From NCBI GenBank assembly GCA_003049465.1, contig PYSS01000031.1, positions 186,001 through 250,000 on the forward strand: a stretch of DNA of 64,000 nt, written 5' to 3'. Both the position numbers and the translations under genes were made by a program. This DNA comes from Magnaporthiopsis rhizophila. Taxonomy: Eukaryota > Ascomycota > Sordariomycetes > Magnaporthales > Magnaporthaceae. The notes beneath the pieces were generated by a model. It had not been told where the DNA came from. It was given only the letters and a program-made list of their open reading frames with translations, and did no database searches. Position 1 is the stretch's first letter; each line of letters opens with the position of its first letter. Below are positions 11,992 through 24,153 of this stretch, piece after piece.

Positions 11992-14496
11992 ATGCATTCG
12001 GCGCCTCCTCCGCCGAAGGGCCTTGTGTCCATCCAGGCCGTTCTTGACGAAGATGGTGTCAAGGCAGGAAACATGGTGAATTTGGCTGGCATCGTCAAAG
12101 ACTGCCGGCTGCCCATTCCAACCAGGGGATCTGGTAGGCCCTCCTGACTGCTCTTCAACACATGCCTCTCGATAGACATGCCGCAACGCCACCAGCTGAC
12201 ACCCTGTATAGACTTTAAGATGGAGATCACACTCTTCGACCTCTCCACCGAGGACGACCGGCGCGACATCCGTCTCAGCATATTCCGCCCCCAAGACAAG
12301 ATGCCGGACGTCAAATTGGCCGATGTCGTCCTTCTCAGCTCTGTCAAGGTCGGTCCATTCGCGTCACCACCTGGGAGTGGCTTGCTCCTGCGCCTGTCAA
12401 CATGGCTGCTCGGGCCCGCCCACTGACTGGAGTGCTCAGGTGCAAAACTGGTCCGGCAACCAAGGGCTCATCACCCATCACTCGACCACTCTCAATGTGT
12501 ACGAAGGCGCTCGGATCCCTAAACCGCCAGCAGATGCCTCAGTCGCTCTGAAGAAGAAGGCCGGGGACAAGACCAAGACGTACGGGAAGAAAGAGAGCGA
12601 ATACGTCTCCTACCTCTACCACAGCATCGACAAGTACTCTCTGCCCACTGTTGAGGAGTTCCAGGAGATGACAAATAAGTCTCTGAATGTCGTCGGCAAA
12701 TTCAGCACTCTCGACAAGATCATGGTAGACAAGTTCCACGACTTGGTCGTCCAAGTTGTTAGACCCCCATACAATCTCGGGGACAAAGTAACGCTCTGGG
12801 TGACCGACTACACGGTGAACAGCGCCTTCTTCGACCACGTCTCAGGCGACAGTGGCGGTCTCTCTGGCGATGGGTCTCGAGATGGGGATCCTTACGGCTA
12901 CACTAGCAAGTTTTGCGTGGCAACATCCGATTCTTCTCCAGCCTGGCTAGGCCCTTTTGGCAAGATGTCGCTACAGGTCAGCTGCTGGGAGCCGCACGCT
13001 ACCTTCCTCCTTCAAAACGTCAAGGACGGCGCCTGGGTCTCTCTACGGAACGTGAACATAAAATTTGGCAAGAACGGGCAGAACCTAGAGGGTTTCATGC
13101 GCGGCGACCGGGACGAATACAGGTTCAAGGATGGTGTCTGTGTCACAATCCTCGAGACCGGTCCTGACCGCGACAGTCTCGATCCCCGCCTCGTCGAAGC
13201 GTTGAAACGCAAGCGTGATCACGAGAAAAAGGAGAGAAAGGCGGGACGTCAGACCAAGAATGGCCTGGCTGCGACCCCTGACGCTCGCAAGGGCCAGAGG
13301 GTGGACGGCGGGCAGAACGGTAGCGGGGGGGCTGGCGCCGTGGCTACTGGCGTCAAGAGGAAAAACGAAGAAGACAAGCCCAAGTCCAAGAGCAAACTGA
13401 AGCGAGAGAAACGGAAGGCCAATGCACGGGCGGCTGAAAGACTGGAGAAATTGAAGAACGGGCAGTTGCAGGATTCCAGTCCAGTCCGGGAGCCCACACC
13501 CTCTGTTCCTAACGAGGTCGAAGAGTCATCGGCGCTTGAGCTAAATCCGCTGGGTGAGTCTCCACCGAATCCAGTGTGTTTGCGGCAATCCGTCCTGGTG
13601 TGATCATCGTCCCGCTGACCAAAACATACTCAGTCAAATGTGAGGCTTTTGGCCAGAAGGCTAGCACCATCTCCGAGATTCTTCAGGTGCATCAAGCAGC
13701 GTTCGATGTCGGCAAAGGCGAGAGAACCCCCAAGGAGCTTCCGTTCGTCAACCTCAAGTACCGAGCAGAGGTACGCGTTGTCGACTTCTTCCCTTGCAAG
13801 CTCGAGGACTTTGCCGTCTGTCGCAAGATCTCCGAGTATGACGCGCTTTCCGACGACGAAGATGATGGGGAGTCCTCGGACGGCAGCTCCGTGAGCAGCG
13901 GCTACGGCGGCAACGGCGGCGCGTACGCCTGGGAGTGGCGTTTTACACTAGTGCTGGAAGATGCAGTCGCGGAATCCAAGGGCGGAGCCCCCGTCCGCAT
14001 GGAAGTCCTGGTCGACAAGCTTGAAGGCCAGTGTCTGACGGGTCTGGACCCTGAAGAGTACGTATCATTCCAGATTTGTCATTTTGTCTTTTCCCAACAC
14101 CGCGCTATTTATCATCGCCAGATGCGCTCGCTAACCGGAAAGCCAAACTGTAACAGCCTGCGCGCCAACCCGGGGCAGCTATCCGAGCTGCGCGAGAAAA
14201 TGTTTGGTCTCTGGGGAAACCTGGAGGAGCTCAAGAGGGCGCGGCTGGACAGGCTGGACGCCAAGAAGCGCCTCCAGGAGAACCTGCCGCCGCCCTGCTC
14301 CGACGCGGATTCGGTGCAGGGAGCAAGAGACGAGGAGCAGCTGAGCAACCTCCCGTTCTCGTGCTGCATCAAGCAATACGGCGTCAAGACGAGAACTAAC
14401 AAGGAGAAAGAGGCCAACGCCGGTAAAGGGCACAAGTGGACACGTGTCTTTGCCCTCTTTGGGACCAAGATCAGCCTTGGGAGTCTGAGAGTCTAA
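11992..14496 (+). CDS. Protection of telomeres protein 1 (POT1)
   Basis: Five exons (11992-12133, 12212-12348, 12440-13553, 13634-14057, 14157-14496) give 718 aa. Exon 1 and 2 sequence (GLVSIQAVL through VVLLSSVK) matches the first OB fold of POT1. The second DNA-binding OB region lies in exon 3, followed by a basic Lys/Arg-rich linker. The C-terminal part has the conserved DLRANPGQLSEL and CCIKQYGVKTR blocks seen in fungal POT1. POT1 binds the single-stranded G-rich telomere overhang, and in shelterin-type complexes it controls telomerase access and blocks end resection. Intron 2 has a weak donor (GTCGGT), but the frame forces it. The last intron uses a branch-like CTAAC 25 nt before its acceptor; an earlier AG at 14121 would run into a stop. 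Confidence 0.9.
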
Positions 14497-15228
14497 TGTG
14501 GTGCAGTTGGTGCTGACTGCGTTGGTGTTTTCGTGCAAATGCTTCGAAAAGGATCTGATGTGTGTTATCTTTATATCACATGCTAAAACATGAGTGACCA
14601 TCTACTCATGCTATTCTCTTGTCTGCCATTTAGCTTTAATGCGCTAGCTTCCGCGCGTGTACCTGTGCCGGAGAAAAAATATTGTCAAGGACGGGGGACA
14701 TGTCGGCTTGCGTTGGAATGTTTCGGTAGCTATAAAAATGATAACTGAACTCCATTTGATCAGAATCCTGAGCACCATCGGGCAAGACACTGTCAATATC
14801 AAAAAGCGTATCGCGCAAACAGGCCCATATATCCGTGGGCGGCGCCGAGGAGATGCCGAAATGATATGTGCTCGATGTGACGTGCGGCTTTTGGAAGTTG
14901 AAGGGACTAGGTGGTATGGTATGCGGGCAGACATTGCCGAATTTTTGATAGCAGAGCATCTATCCCATTGAGAGGACAGATGAAGAAAATTTGCAGATAG
15001 GCCCGGGACAGCTGGTTGGTTGCAAGAGACGCCGATGAAGGAAAGAGAGAGAGGCCAAGAAAAAGAGCAGGCCGTGTCAAACATCGTCCTCCCAGTCCGC
15101 CCATGAATAAGAGAAGAAGTAGAAGAAGAAAAGACATGTGTATGAAGAGAAAAATGGGCCCGCAAAGGAGACGAAGCCAAGAGGAAAGAGAAACCAAAAC
15201 CCAAGCGCCGTGAGGTTTTTTTTTCTTA
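14497..15228. other. Convergent intergenic region, POT1 / SCC3
   Basis: This 0.73-kb spacer lies between two 3' ends. It includes a purine-rich tract near 15100-15200 made of AGAAG-like steps. I see no gene. Confidence 0.5.
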
Positions 15229-18200
15229 TTAGTCCCCGATGACACTATCCTCATCCATGCCGTCATTACCGCCGCCCCCACCACTACCGCCGTCGTCGTC
15301 GTCCTCGCGCTCATCCTCGATGGGGTCGTCGAGCAGCTCGCGGCGGCGCAGGTCCTCGACGGTGCCCTCCTCGGGCTCGTCGTCCTCAATGTCGTCGACG
15401 GTCGCCATCTCGTCGCTGAGGTGCTGCTTCCTGCCGGCGGCCGAGTCGGCGCCGGCCGCAGCGACCGCGGTTGCGGGCTGCTTGCCCTTGGCCGCTGCGG
15501 CAGACCTGCTCTTCTTCTTGTCGCCTGTGCCGGCGCCGACGGTCTCGGGGTCCTTGGACTCGTCCAGGAAGGCGACGACGGCCTTGAAGTTGGGGCCTAG
15601 CCTGTGTTGGTTGCGCAGCAGGCGGCGCCGCAGCCGGCCGGCGCGGGGCCCGGACTGGTCGATCATGCGGGCGCGGACGATCATGACGAGCTTGGCGGCG
15701 ATGTCGCACAGGTTCTTCTCGGCCCGGAGCTCGGCCACGCGGCGACCCTCCTCGGTCCGGCCCTTGTCGGCCTCGTTCTCGTCGTCGCTGAGCACGTCCT
15801 CGTCGAGCGGGTCGTCGTCGGCGGCGGCGTCGCCGAGCTGGCGCCGCGTGCGCTGCGCGTACAGGCGCTCGGCCGTGTCGTAGATGGCGATGATCTCGCC
15901 CACCTGGCCCGGGTCCGTCTCGCGCACCAGCACCTTGAGGCCCGCGTACCTATCCGGGTCGCCGCAGGTCGCGACGGCGGTGCCGATGCTGGCGCACAGC
16001 AGCTGGAGGTCGCACAGGTTGCCCGTGGCGAAGAGGCGGAGGTCATCGTAGCCGCCGCGCGACGAGAAGGTATGCACCAGGTTCCGGTCGTACGCCTGGA
16101 GCAGGTACGACAGCCTGCCGATGTCGGCGGCTGGGATGTCGGACTTGCTCTGGATGGCGGTCCTGATGTCGTGCGTCTTCCATACAAAGTAGAAGTTGCA
16201 CGCCTTGATCGTGTACACGGTCAGCTCGTCCTCGATATTATCGATGTCGTCGTTGACCTCGCCGAGCCGGCCGCGGTACACCATGTTGACCAGGATGCTG
16301 ATGGCCGGCGACTTGGACTCGTCCGACTCGCCCTCGGTCTCGAGAACGTGGACGCAGTGGCAGATGCTGGCCAGCTTGCTGATCTTCATAACCACCGTGA
16401 TAAGCTGAAGCAGCACGTTCTCGTCCAGGTTTCCGCGCACTGAGAGCTCTGCGCTCATGTCGAACCTGCGCAGCGAGGCGACGATGTTCTGCCACAGGTC
16501 CTCGATCTTGCGATCAGCCAGTTCCTTCAGCTCCTCATGCCTCTGCGCGACGAGCAGCGCACGTGTGGCCTGGAATATGACGGCCGAGTCGGCGTGCCTC
16601 AGGAACTGCGCACATATGTCGTCCAGGAGGCGGGCGTACGTGGTGGTGTCTTGGCGAAGCTGCAGGAAGACCTCGAGGTCTAGGTGGTGGTGCAGGCCCA
16701 GCACTATCCTGGCTGTGCTCGCCTCGGCGCCGTACTTGTTCAGCAGGCGGGGGATGGCGTCGGCGAGGTGAACGGCTGTGCCCTCGGGCACCTCGCCGTC
16801 GGCCGTCCTTGCCGGTCTTCTCCTGTGCCTGTCATGCTCGACGTTCTGGGCCAGGTTGAGCTGCACAGCCGCAGCAAGGACCTCGAGCAAGATCGCCTCC
16901 TCATCGCCCTCGGGCGCGACGGCGGCCCTGAAGGTTGCCTCAGTCGGCTTCGATTTTGACCTCGACTTGGACGCCTGGCTGACGCTGTGGTCGAAGAGCA
17001 GGTAACCCGCGATGATTTCCCAGTTGCTAACCTCTGGTATCTTATCGAATAGTGCTTGGGACGCCAGCGTGATACGAGTCTCGGTGAAGGCCGGCTCGAT
17101 GACGTCGGTGGCGATCTCAACCGCCTCGGTGCGCGGCGGTACCGGCTCCTCGTCGGCCGCGTAGCCCGCCAGCATCTCGGCGAGACACTTGATCTTGATC
17201 CAATCCTTGCGCGGCGAGTCGTAGGCATCCTGGTCCTGCTCAAAGACCTCTTCGAGGGCCTCACTGCCGCCAATCTCCTGGATCTTGAGCTCGACACTGT
17301 CCTCGATGCCAAGCACGAAAAAGTCCGAGACGGCCTTGCGTATCCTCACATCGGCGTCGATGATGAGCTTCCCGATCTGATCAATGTCGTCGGGCTGCAG
17401 CATCTCCTGCACGCGGAGACAGTCGATGACGGATATGGCAGCCACCCTGACGGCGACGTCCGTGTCTCTGGTGCACATCTCCACCAGGCGATCCCTAAAC
17501 CGCTCGATGAAATGGCCGAGCTTCTCGGCGTCACGCTTAAAGATCCTCGCCAGCTGCCGGAGGACCTCGGCGCGGGTCCCAGGGTTCGTGTCCGTGAGCA
17601 TCCAGCCGAGGTACCGGAGATATTCGGGCTCCATGTAAACTGTGGGGAGAAGATAAATCCAGGTGCCGAGGGCCTCGACACACTCGGTCCGGATGCGCAC
17701 GTCGATGTCGCGGTAGCGGTGCACGAAGACGGTCTCAAACAGATCCGTCATCTGCGTGCCGCACACCTCCCTGTGCTGGTTGGCCTCGTCCAGGGAGGCC
17801 TGCAAGGACGCGATCTTGTCCCTGCTAGCCTTGTCCTTCCTGCGGCCTTTTTCACTCTCGAGCTGCTGCGTGATCTTGATGATGCGCTCGTCGACCTTCC
17901 TAGTGACGTTTACGAGCGCATAGTGCATGGCAAGAGAGACCGTCGTCGCCGTGTGTCGAAAGGGACGCAGGGTCGACGACGACATGGTGGCCACCCACCT
18001 GGCGATGTTCTCCATGAGGGCTTCATCCTCGTACAACGCCTGGGTCTCGTGCAGCACGGTGATGAGGGAGCCAAAGAACTCGACGAGCAGCGTCCGGAAA
18101 GATCGCGTCGTGCGCGACTTGGCGATCAGGGGATATTCGGCAAGTTGTTGCTGATGGTCAGGCGTTAGATGCAAGGTCGTGACAGGGGTCAGGGCTGGAC

Positions 18201-19077
18201 TGGGGGCGGGGTCTTGGGGGGTTTGTGCAGGGGTGCGTCGACACGAAGCCAGCGAGCCAAGCTTACATCCTCATAGAGACTCTGCAGTTCGGCGAGTCGG
18301 TTCTCGCAGTTGTCCGGGTCGTTCACGTCATCCTCGCTGATCTGGTGCTGGCAGCCGGCAGCCTGCAGGACACAGTTGACCAGGTCCCTGACAGCCGCGG
18401 CCTTGTCTTCGTTGTAGCTGGTGTACCAGCGGCCGGCAACATCGTCGGCGCGCGCGCCTGACCCGAACACATCGGCTGCGCAGTCAAACCATCGAGAAAT
18501 GTCAGCGTCAACTCTCGCGCCCCAGCATGTTTTGTTTCTCAAGATTGCGCGACGCGCGTCAGAGGGTCCGGCGCTCACCGTAAAGGCCCTCTCCGTCACT
18601 GTCGACGATTGCGACACGCGCCGCCTTTTTGGGTCTGCTGGGCAGATCAGCGGCGTAGGCGGGGGTGGAGCCATTGATCTTTGGTTTCTTTGCGGCCGGC
18701 TTCTTCACCTTGTTTGAGGACGCCGGCCGCCTCTTCTTCGGCCGCGCTGCGCCGGCAGCATGGTCCTGGTCGTCGGGATCGTCGATGTCGTCGTCGGGAT
18801 CGCTCAGATCGCTGTCGGAAGCGGGCGGCTCGTTCTCCAGGTTCTCGCCGTTGCCATGGCCTTGGTCGTCATCATCGTCTGCGTCGTCGTCGTCGTCATC
18901 GTCGTGGTCTTCGGGGCGCTTGCGCTTGCCAGCGGCGGGCGCAGCGTCGGGGGTGAACTTTGATGGGGCCCGCACGACGCGCCCGGATCGGCTTCGTCGC
19001 GAGCCGTCTTCAGGGGCGGGCGACACGGTCGCGTGGTTGTCGGAAGCCTCCATGAGCGGCTGTCTTGCAGAGGGCAT
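15229..19077 (-). CDS. Cohesin subunit SCC3/STAG (Irr1, Psc3)
   Basis: Exons 19077-18579, 18475-18267 and 18150-15229 splice to 1209 aa. The first 165 residues are a disordered acidic and basic leader with Asp runs. The STAG domain begins near residue 237 (QQLAEYPLIAKSRTTRSFR). The stromalin conservative domain follows near residues 370-455 (RYRDIDVRIRTECVEALGTW, then LRYLGWMLTDTN). HEAT-like helices fill the rest, and the tail is very acidic, as in other fungal SCC3 proteins. SCC3 binds the SCC1 kleisin, loads cohesin on DNA and supports sister-chromatid cohesion. The start at MPSARQPL is a choice: the frame stays open upstream to 19326, and a further Met (MEAS) lies eight codons downstream. 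Confidence 0.93.
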
Positions 19078-19781
19078 TGAACTGGGCGAGATGTGTGGCG
19101 GTCGTTGGGCGCTGGGCCGTGGATGCGACCCTTTCGTCTGCCAGGACGCCCTAATTTCGATTTTGCCCGGCGTGATGTATTTATTGTCGCAGCGCGTCAA
19201 AAGTTCCGCGACCGACTTGTTCGTGACACAGCTGCCATGTGGAGCCCAAGTCGCATTAGCGCCTGGAGTGGTTGATCCGGCGTGTGAGCCTGAGGCAACA
19301 ACCCCGCTTCTACTGGCCCGGCCCATTCAGCTTTATGCAAACGGTTCCCTACAGATCTCTGTTGGAAGCACAAGTCCTATTCTGAGATCTTATTTTCCTA
19401 CGTCCTATTGTTATTTGGACTCACACAATAGCTGATTTATCGTTGAGTTGTCACCGCACTCGGGAACAAAGGGAGCCGCCTCAGACTCTAGCCTCGCGCG
19501 TCCTTGAACCTGGGTACTATCAGATAGTTTCTCCACGTTGGTGGCAGTAGAGCACAAGGGGGAACAATGGCAATTCGCTCAGGAGGCGGCCCTGTCCAAA
19601 TAACAAACATCGCGACTTCCTCGCAAGAACAACCACAAGACACTCCACTTCGTCCGATTCATTCAGGGCATTATCATAGACCGCACCCGTCATTACACCA
19701 CAGACACTTTCCCAACCAGGCCATAGACCCTACATCACTCTTCGACTTGCATGAAGCTCTCTCCACGAAAGAACACCCCCT
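19078..19781. other. Spacer between SCC3 start and the amine oxidase pseudogene
   Basis: This 0.7-kb region should carry the SCC3 promoter. Short open frames (for example 19567-19785 plus) have no domain. Nothing further is evident. Confidence 0.45.
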
Positions 19782-22008
19782 TTAAGCACCAGCGGTTGGA
19801 GGCACCTTAGCCGGCCCGTCGTGGGGGAGGCTAGCCCTTCCCCGGGCGCGGGCGGCAAAGATACCAGCCAGCAAGTCCTGAGGGTCGGCGTTGAGGTAGC
19901 TGGGCGCGTCGACCCCGTTGGTAGACAACCTTACGCCCTCAACAACAGAGCCATCCAATTGTAGATGACGGCGTTACTCCGGTCCGTTGTCAGCTCCGTG
20001 TTGTTCGAGTGGTCGGGAACATCTTCCGAACGGGTATAATGCTGCATGCCCAGGTTGACTCCAGGCCACCAGGTCCTCCTACACTCGGCGCTCGCCGTCG
20101 AAGAAGTCGTAGAACTCGACGGCGGGCCCCGCGGGCACGTTCTGGCCCCGCGGCGACGACGGGGCGAGCTACCCATCGTGCTGCCGCGATGCCGCAAGGG
20201 GCTGCTTGACAAACTGGGCGTTCTGGAGGAAGAAGGGCGACTTGAAGTTCGGACGGCAGCACCACGTTTGAGTGCCCCGGCAGTATGCGGTAGCCACGCA
20301 GCACGCCCCATTTGTTCCTGCGCTCCTTGTTAATGACGGCGTACATGGCTTGGCCGTTGGCGGGTGTCTACAGCAAGCCCTAGTCCTCGGCCTGCGGTTC
20401 GCTAATATTGTACATCGTCATCTCGAAGGCGCCGCACCCGGGGAACCACGGCTGCGTGACGTTCTCGACGACGATCCCGGTGCGCCGGAACGTGTGTTCT
20501 TGGCGCCGACCAAGTTCGAAGTCGGCTTTGAAGTCCATGGAGTGGCTGTGCAGCGTGCCCGTGATAGTCTCCTCGATGCGCGGGGCCAGAGGCCCTCCTC
20601 GTCGTCGGGCCGGTAGGAGCTGGCCTGCGCGCCAACCGTGGCGGTGCCGTCGACCCAGAAGCGTCATCCCACAGGTAATCGTAGTTGCCAATGCTTACAA
20701 TCGTTCGCATAACCAGCTTGGAGCCCTTTGGTGGCCTGGAGATGCTCGAGCTCGGCGTGGCGCGTGATCGGGTAGCCGATGTCTGTCTCGAAAATGCACA
20801 AGCTGCCCGGCTGACAGAAGGCGGTGGTGCCAGAGGTGTAGGTGCACTTCAGGTAGGTGGCGCCGTAGGGCAGTCGTAGCCGGGCACGAGATGGCTGGCC
20901 TGGTTGCCGATGCCATAAAACTTATCCCATGTACGCAGTGCTTGCTGGCGTACTGGGCAATGGCGTCCTGCAGCGACTGCTCGTAGAATAATGCACTCGC
21001 CCTTGAACTTGATGTCGTAAAACTACACGCCGACCTCCGCAGTTGTAGCGCATGTAGATATGCAGAAGCCCCAGCCCATGGTATTAAACATATTTGTTCC
21101 CCATGTCGACCTTGTAGCGCCTGCCGTCGAGCTGCAGCATCGTGAGCGTGAAGTGGATGTCCCAGCCGATGTATAGATGCCACGGCCGGCCGTACGAGGC
21201 AACGCAGGCGCCGCGCCAGACTTTCCAGGCGTTGGCCGTAGAGCCGCGGGTCGAATAAGTGCTGGTGGGAAAATAAGTGCCCGCGGAGCGCTTGTCGTTA
21301 CTACCAAAGTACTGGAAGTCGACGAGGTCCTGTATGATGTCGGCCGTGGCCGACATGGTTTGGTTGATGACGGCGTCGATGACCTTGGAGCGTGGGCCGT
21401 TAGCCAGCCGGCGTTCCAGTGGATCTTGTCGCCGTTGAGGCCGTTGTAGATGTAGTCCAGTGACTGGATCTTGGTCTCGTCACTTAGCGGCAAAGGCCCG
21501 ACCGAGTTCTCCGTGATGACGGGCGGGTTCTTGGCACACTCGTTGAGCACAACGCCGGCAGAGCGAGGAGCCGCGGGGCCGTTGCCGTCCGGGTAGGACA
21601 GGACATCCGTCTTGTTGGGCTTGAGGGCATTCTATATGCTATGTATTAAAGGTACTTCGGGATCAGCTTCGGCTTTTTAGGGAGTACAAAAAGTGGGCAG
21701 GGCAGATCGCCAGCATATTCACCACTTATGAAGATGTATTTGTCGTTGCTGGCTAGAGTCGGGCTGGTGGCGTTGGCTAGGTTGAGCTCCGAAAGGGAGC
21801 CAACGGCCGAGGTCATCTCGGCAGCGGTCCGCGCCTCAGGGGGGCTGGCCTTGGGCGTTGTCACGAGGATGTTGATGGAACCTGGGCAAGTATACCTGAT
21901 TCTCAGTGACGGCCTGCCCTGTCCGCTCGAAGGAAGGCGCACATTGGGAGCCGCATCTCCCAGGACAAGGAGACCAAGGACGACGAGTGCAAAAGGTGCC
22001 GATGTCAT
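19782..22008 (-). pseudogene. Frameshifted secreted copper amine oxidase
   Basis: Fragments in all three minus frames follow the order of one fungal copper amine oxidase. A signal peptide starts at 22008 (MTSAPFALVVLGLLVLG). Next come LKPNKTDVLSYPDG near 21625 and VITENSVGPLPLSDETK near 21500. A long piece covers 21356-21084. FYDIKFKGE near 21015 follows an in-frame TAG. LVPGYDC lies near 20880 and FETDIGYPITRHAELEH near 20790. The topaquinone site GNYDYLWDD lies near 20680, and TGTLHSHSMDF with the HxH copper ligands lies near 20540. NKERRNKWGVLRGYRILPG lies near 20300 and NLGMQHYTRSEDVP near 20040. A C-terminal piece ends at TAA 19784-19782. At least eight one-base shifts separate the pieces. 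Intact enzymes oxidise primary amines to aldehydes with H2O2 and ammonia. This copy cannot make a full enzyme unless the shifts are sequencing errors. Confidence 0.88.
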
Positions 22009-23535
22009 GGTCCTTGCTGATCATCTCTGAAGACTTGGGCTCGTGAGGGCGATGACCTCCTGAGTTGGAGCAGTCCTTGAGAGGCTGAGGGCTGCCGATC
22101 AAACCAGATGATCTGGAAGCTGGGTGTGACCATTATTTTTATTTCCGTGTCCCCGAGGGGGACCAGATAGCCCTGTTGAGAGACACACATTGCATTCCCG
22201 CCTCCAAGACACGGCGTCTAGCAACGACAAGGGTGATCCTCTCACCAACAGCCCGGAGCCTTTCCTGGTCGAGCCCCCTGTGTTCCGGCGCTTGGACGCG
22301 GCGGGCTACGGCCAGACCAGACCAGAGCCAAAGAATCCCACCGACACGGCGGGGTTTGTCTGCGGATATATTACCCAGAAAGGCAGATCTGGTGACAATG
22401 CTGCAGGCTGGGTGGTCGGCTACCCGCGACAGCTCACAACCGATAGGCAAAAGTTTGGAAATATGTAGGGGCGGGAAAGAGATCCTGCGTGATTGGACTC
22501 GCTGCCTTGGCGCCCAGCCGCGGCGGCTAGCGTGATGGGTGTGACGTGCCTACCTCGGCAGGAAGTGCGGGAGCCGGGTGTCGTCGTCATTTCAAAGGGG
22601 CGGAACCGGTATACGAAATGGATCTTCGCGAGCCATTATCACTACACGATGCCATCAATCCCGCGGACGAGCAAGGCCAGTTGAGTCATGGTTGCAGCCG
22701 CGGCGTTTTCCTCCGCTCTCTGGACTCTCCCCGCTCATGCGTAGAAGAGAAGAGACGACGGTATAGATCCCCCGACGTGCGGACAAGCAAAGCCAAGAAA
22801 TTCAAGCAATGCCAAGCATTTGTACGACAAGCAATACTCTGCGGAGGCTACCCACCTGCTTGATGGAACAGAGACAAGCCAACAAGAGAGCTGGGGCGAT
22901 AATCAAGGCAGTGATATATATATATGCGGAACCAAGCTTGGAATACCATCTCCATATCTTCCGTCCGTGACTTGCCAAGACTCTTCCGTCCGAAAGTCCA
23001 GGCAGACGGCTCAGGGGTATGCCAAGCAATTGTGTCCGAATCTTGGTTTTGTCTTCTTTTATCCTTGTCAGATATCTTTCTCTAGCGTATTCATTGGAAG
23101 TGATGAGCGCCCATGAGACGATGCGCTTCCCTGGACATAGGATGCCTGGCTGTCAGTGGCATGTCTGCAGACTTGGCATCTGATATGTTTGGCTGGCCAT
23201 ACTGGGGTTGGAGGCCATCGCCAAAAGCCTCAAAGGTTGCTTCGATCCCGATCCGCAGGGTGAGGCCCATCTCATCATGATGCGGACGTTGGTATTCTTG
23301 GGTGTGGAGGACTACAGTCACGTTCGTAGATCGCCGAGATATCACACTGGGTGGGATTATGGAGCTTTGGCGGGGTTTCGAAGCACGACTCGTGCATGCA
23401 TGTGCCTTAGCTACCGTACCTGGTAATTGTCAGCCAAGGAAGCCCCTCGACAAAGACACAAAGTTACTAAGGAAGACATCTCTGACAACCACATAGAAAA
23501 AAAAAAAAAAAATTTCCCTCCCGCCAGCTCCTGCG
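22009..23535. other. Gene-free spacer
   Basis: This is 1.5 kb with no supported gene. Short frames up to about 119 codons occur on both strands without domains. A short (TA)n run lies near 22915. The stretch just before 23536 carries an A-run and a pyrimidine-rich leader for the next gene. Confidence 0.45.
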
Positions 23536-23994
23536 ATGCGGTCGACACTGGACATCCCGAACTTCTACCGAGTCGTGCTGCGCTGGGTCGACCCGGCTCT
23601 GGCGGCCGCGGGCGCCCTGCTGGCCGTGGTCGACCCGCCGAGGTACCTCTACACCATGACGCCGCACGGCGCCTACCACGCCGGCCTCCAGGTGCTGCTC
23701 GACCAGGTCGCCGCCACCTACTCCATGCTGGCCTTCAACGGCGCCATCGTGCTGCGCGTGGCCGGCGACGACGTCCGGGTCTGGGACGCCTTGGAGCTGG
23801 GGATTCTGGCGTGCGACCTGCTTCACGTGTGGGCGACCGCCCGGGCGCTCGGCCTCGATGTGCTCCTGAGCCCGGCCGCTTGGAGATTCGAGGACTGGAT
23901 CAACCTCTTGACGCTCGCGGGGCTGGCCTTGATGAGGGTGTCGTTCCTGCTGCGTTTGGGCTTTCCGCGCGCCGCCAAGGCTAAGCGGCGTTGA
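23536..23994 (+). CDS. Small four-helix membrane protein (DUF7704-like)
   Basis: This is a single-exon 152-aa frame. It has four likely membrane helices, near residues 16-34, 51-75, 82-106 and 121-142, and a basic C-terminal tail (RAAKAKRR). The opening IPNFYRVVLRWVDP and the following DPPRYLYTMTP recall a fungal family of uncharacterised membrane proteins (DUF7704) whose members are about this size. That assignment is from memory and is tentative. No enzymatic motif is visible. The gene converges on the cystinosin-like gene, with only about 160 bp between the two stops. Confidence 0.75.
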   Translation: MRSTLDIPNFYRVVLRWVDPALAAAGALLAVVDPPRYLYTMTPHGAYHAGLQVLLDQVAATYSMLAFNGAIVLRVAGDDVRVWDALELGILACDLLHVWATARALGLDVLLSPAAWRFEDWINLLTLAGLALMRVSFLLRLGFPRAAKAKRR

Positions 23995-24153
23995 GTGGCT
24001 TTGTTTGTTCGGGATACTGCCTGATTGCACATGTTATTGCCTGAATCATAGTGCCGGCTAGACTTGCCCATGACGGCATGACCAATAGTACAGTTTTCTT
24101 GGTATACACCACGAATGGCATCTATTTGTCTCTATTTGCCTGTGCCCCACCAC

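Noticed and set aside
14058..14121. Shorter last intron in POT1 ending at CGCCAG
   Set aside because: It gives a stop after four codons. The acceptor at 14156 restores the conserved C-terminus.
17056..18168. 370-codon plus frame opposite SCC3
   Set aside because: It is a shadow of the conserved STAG coding sequence.
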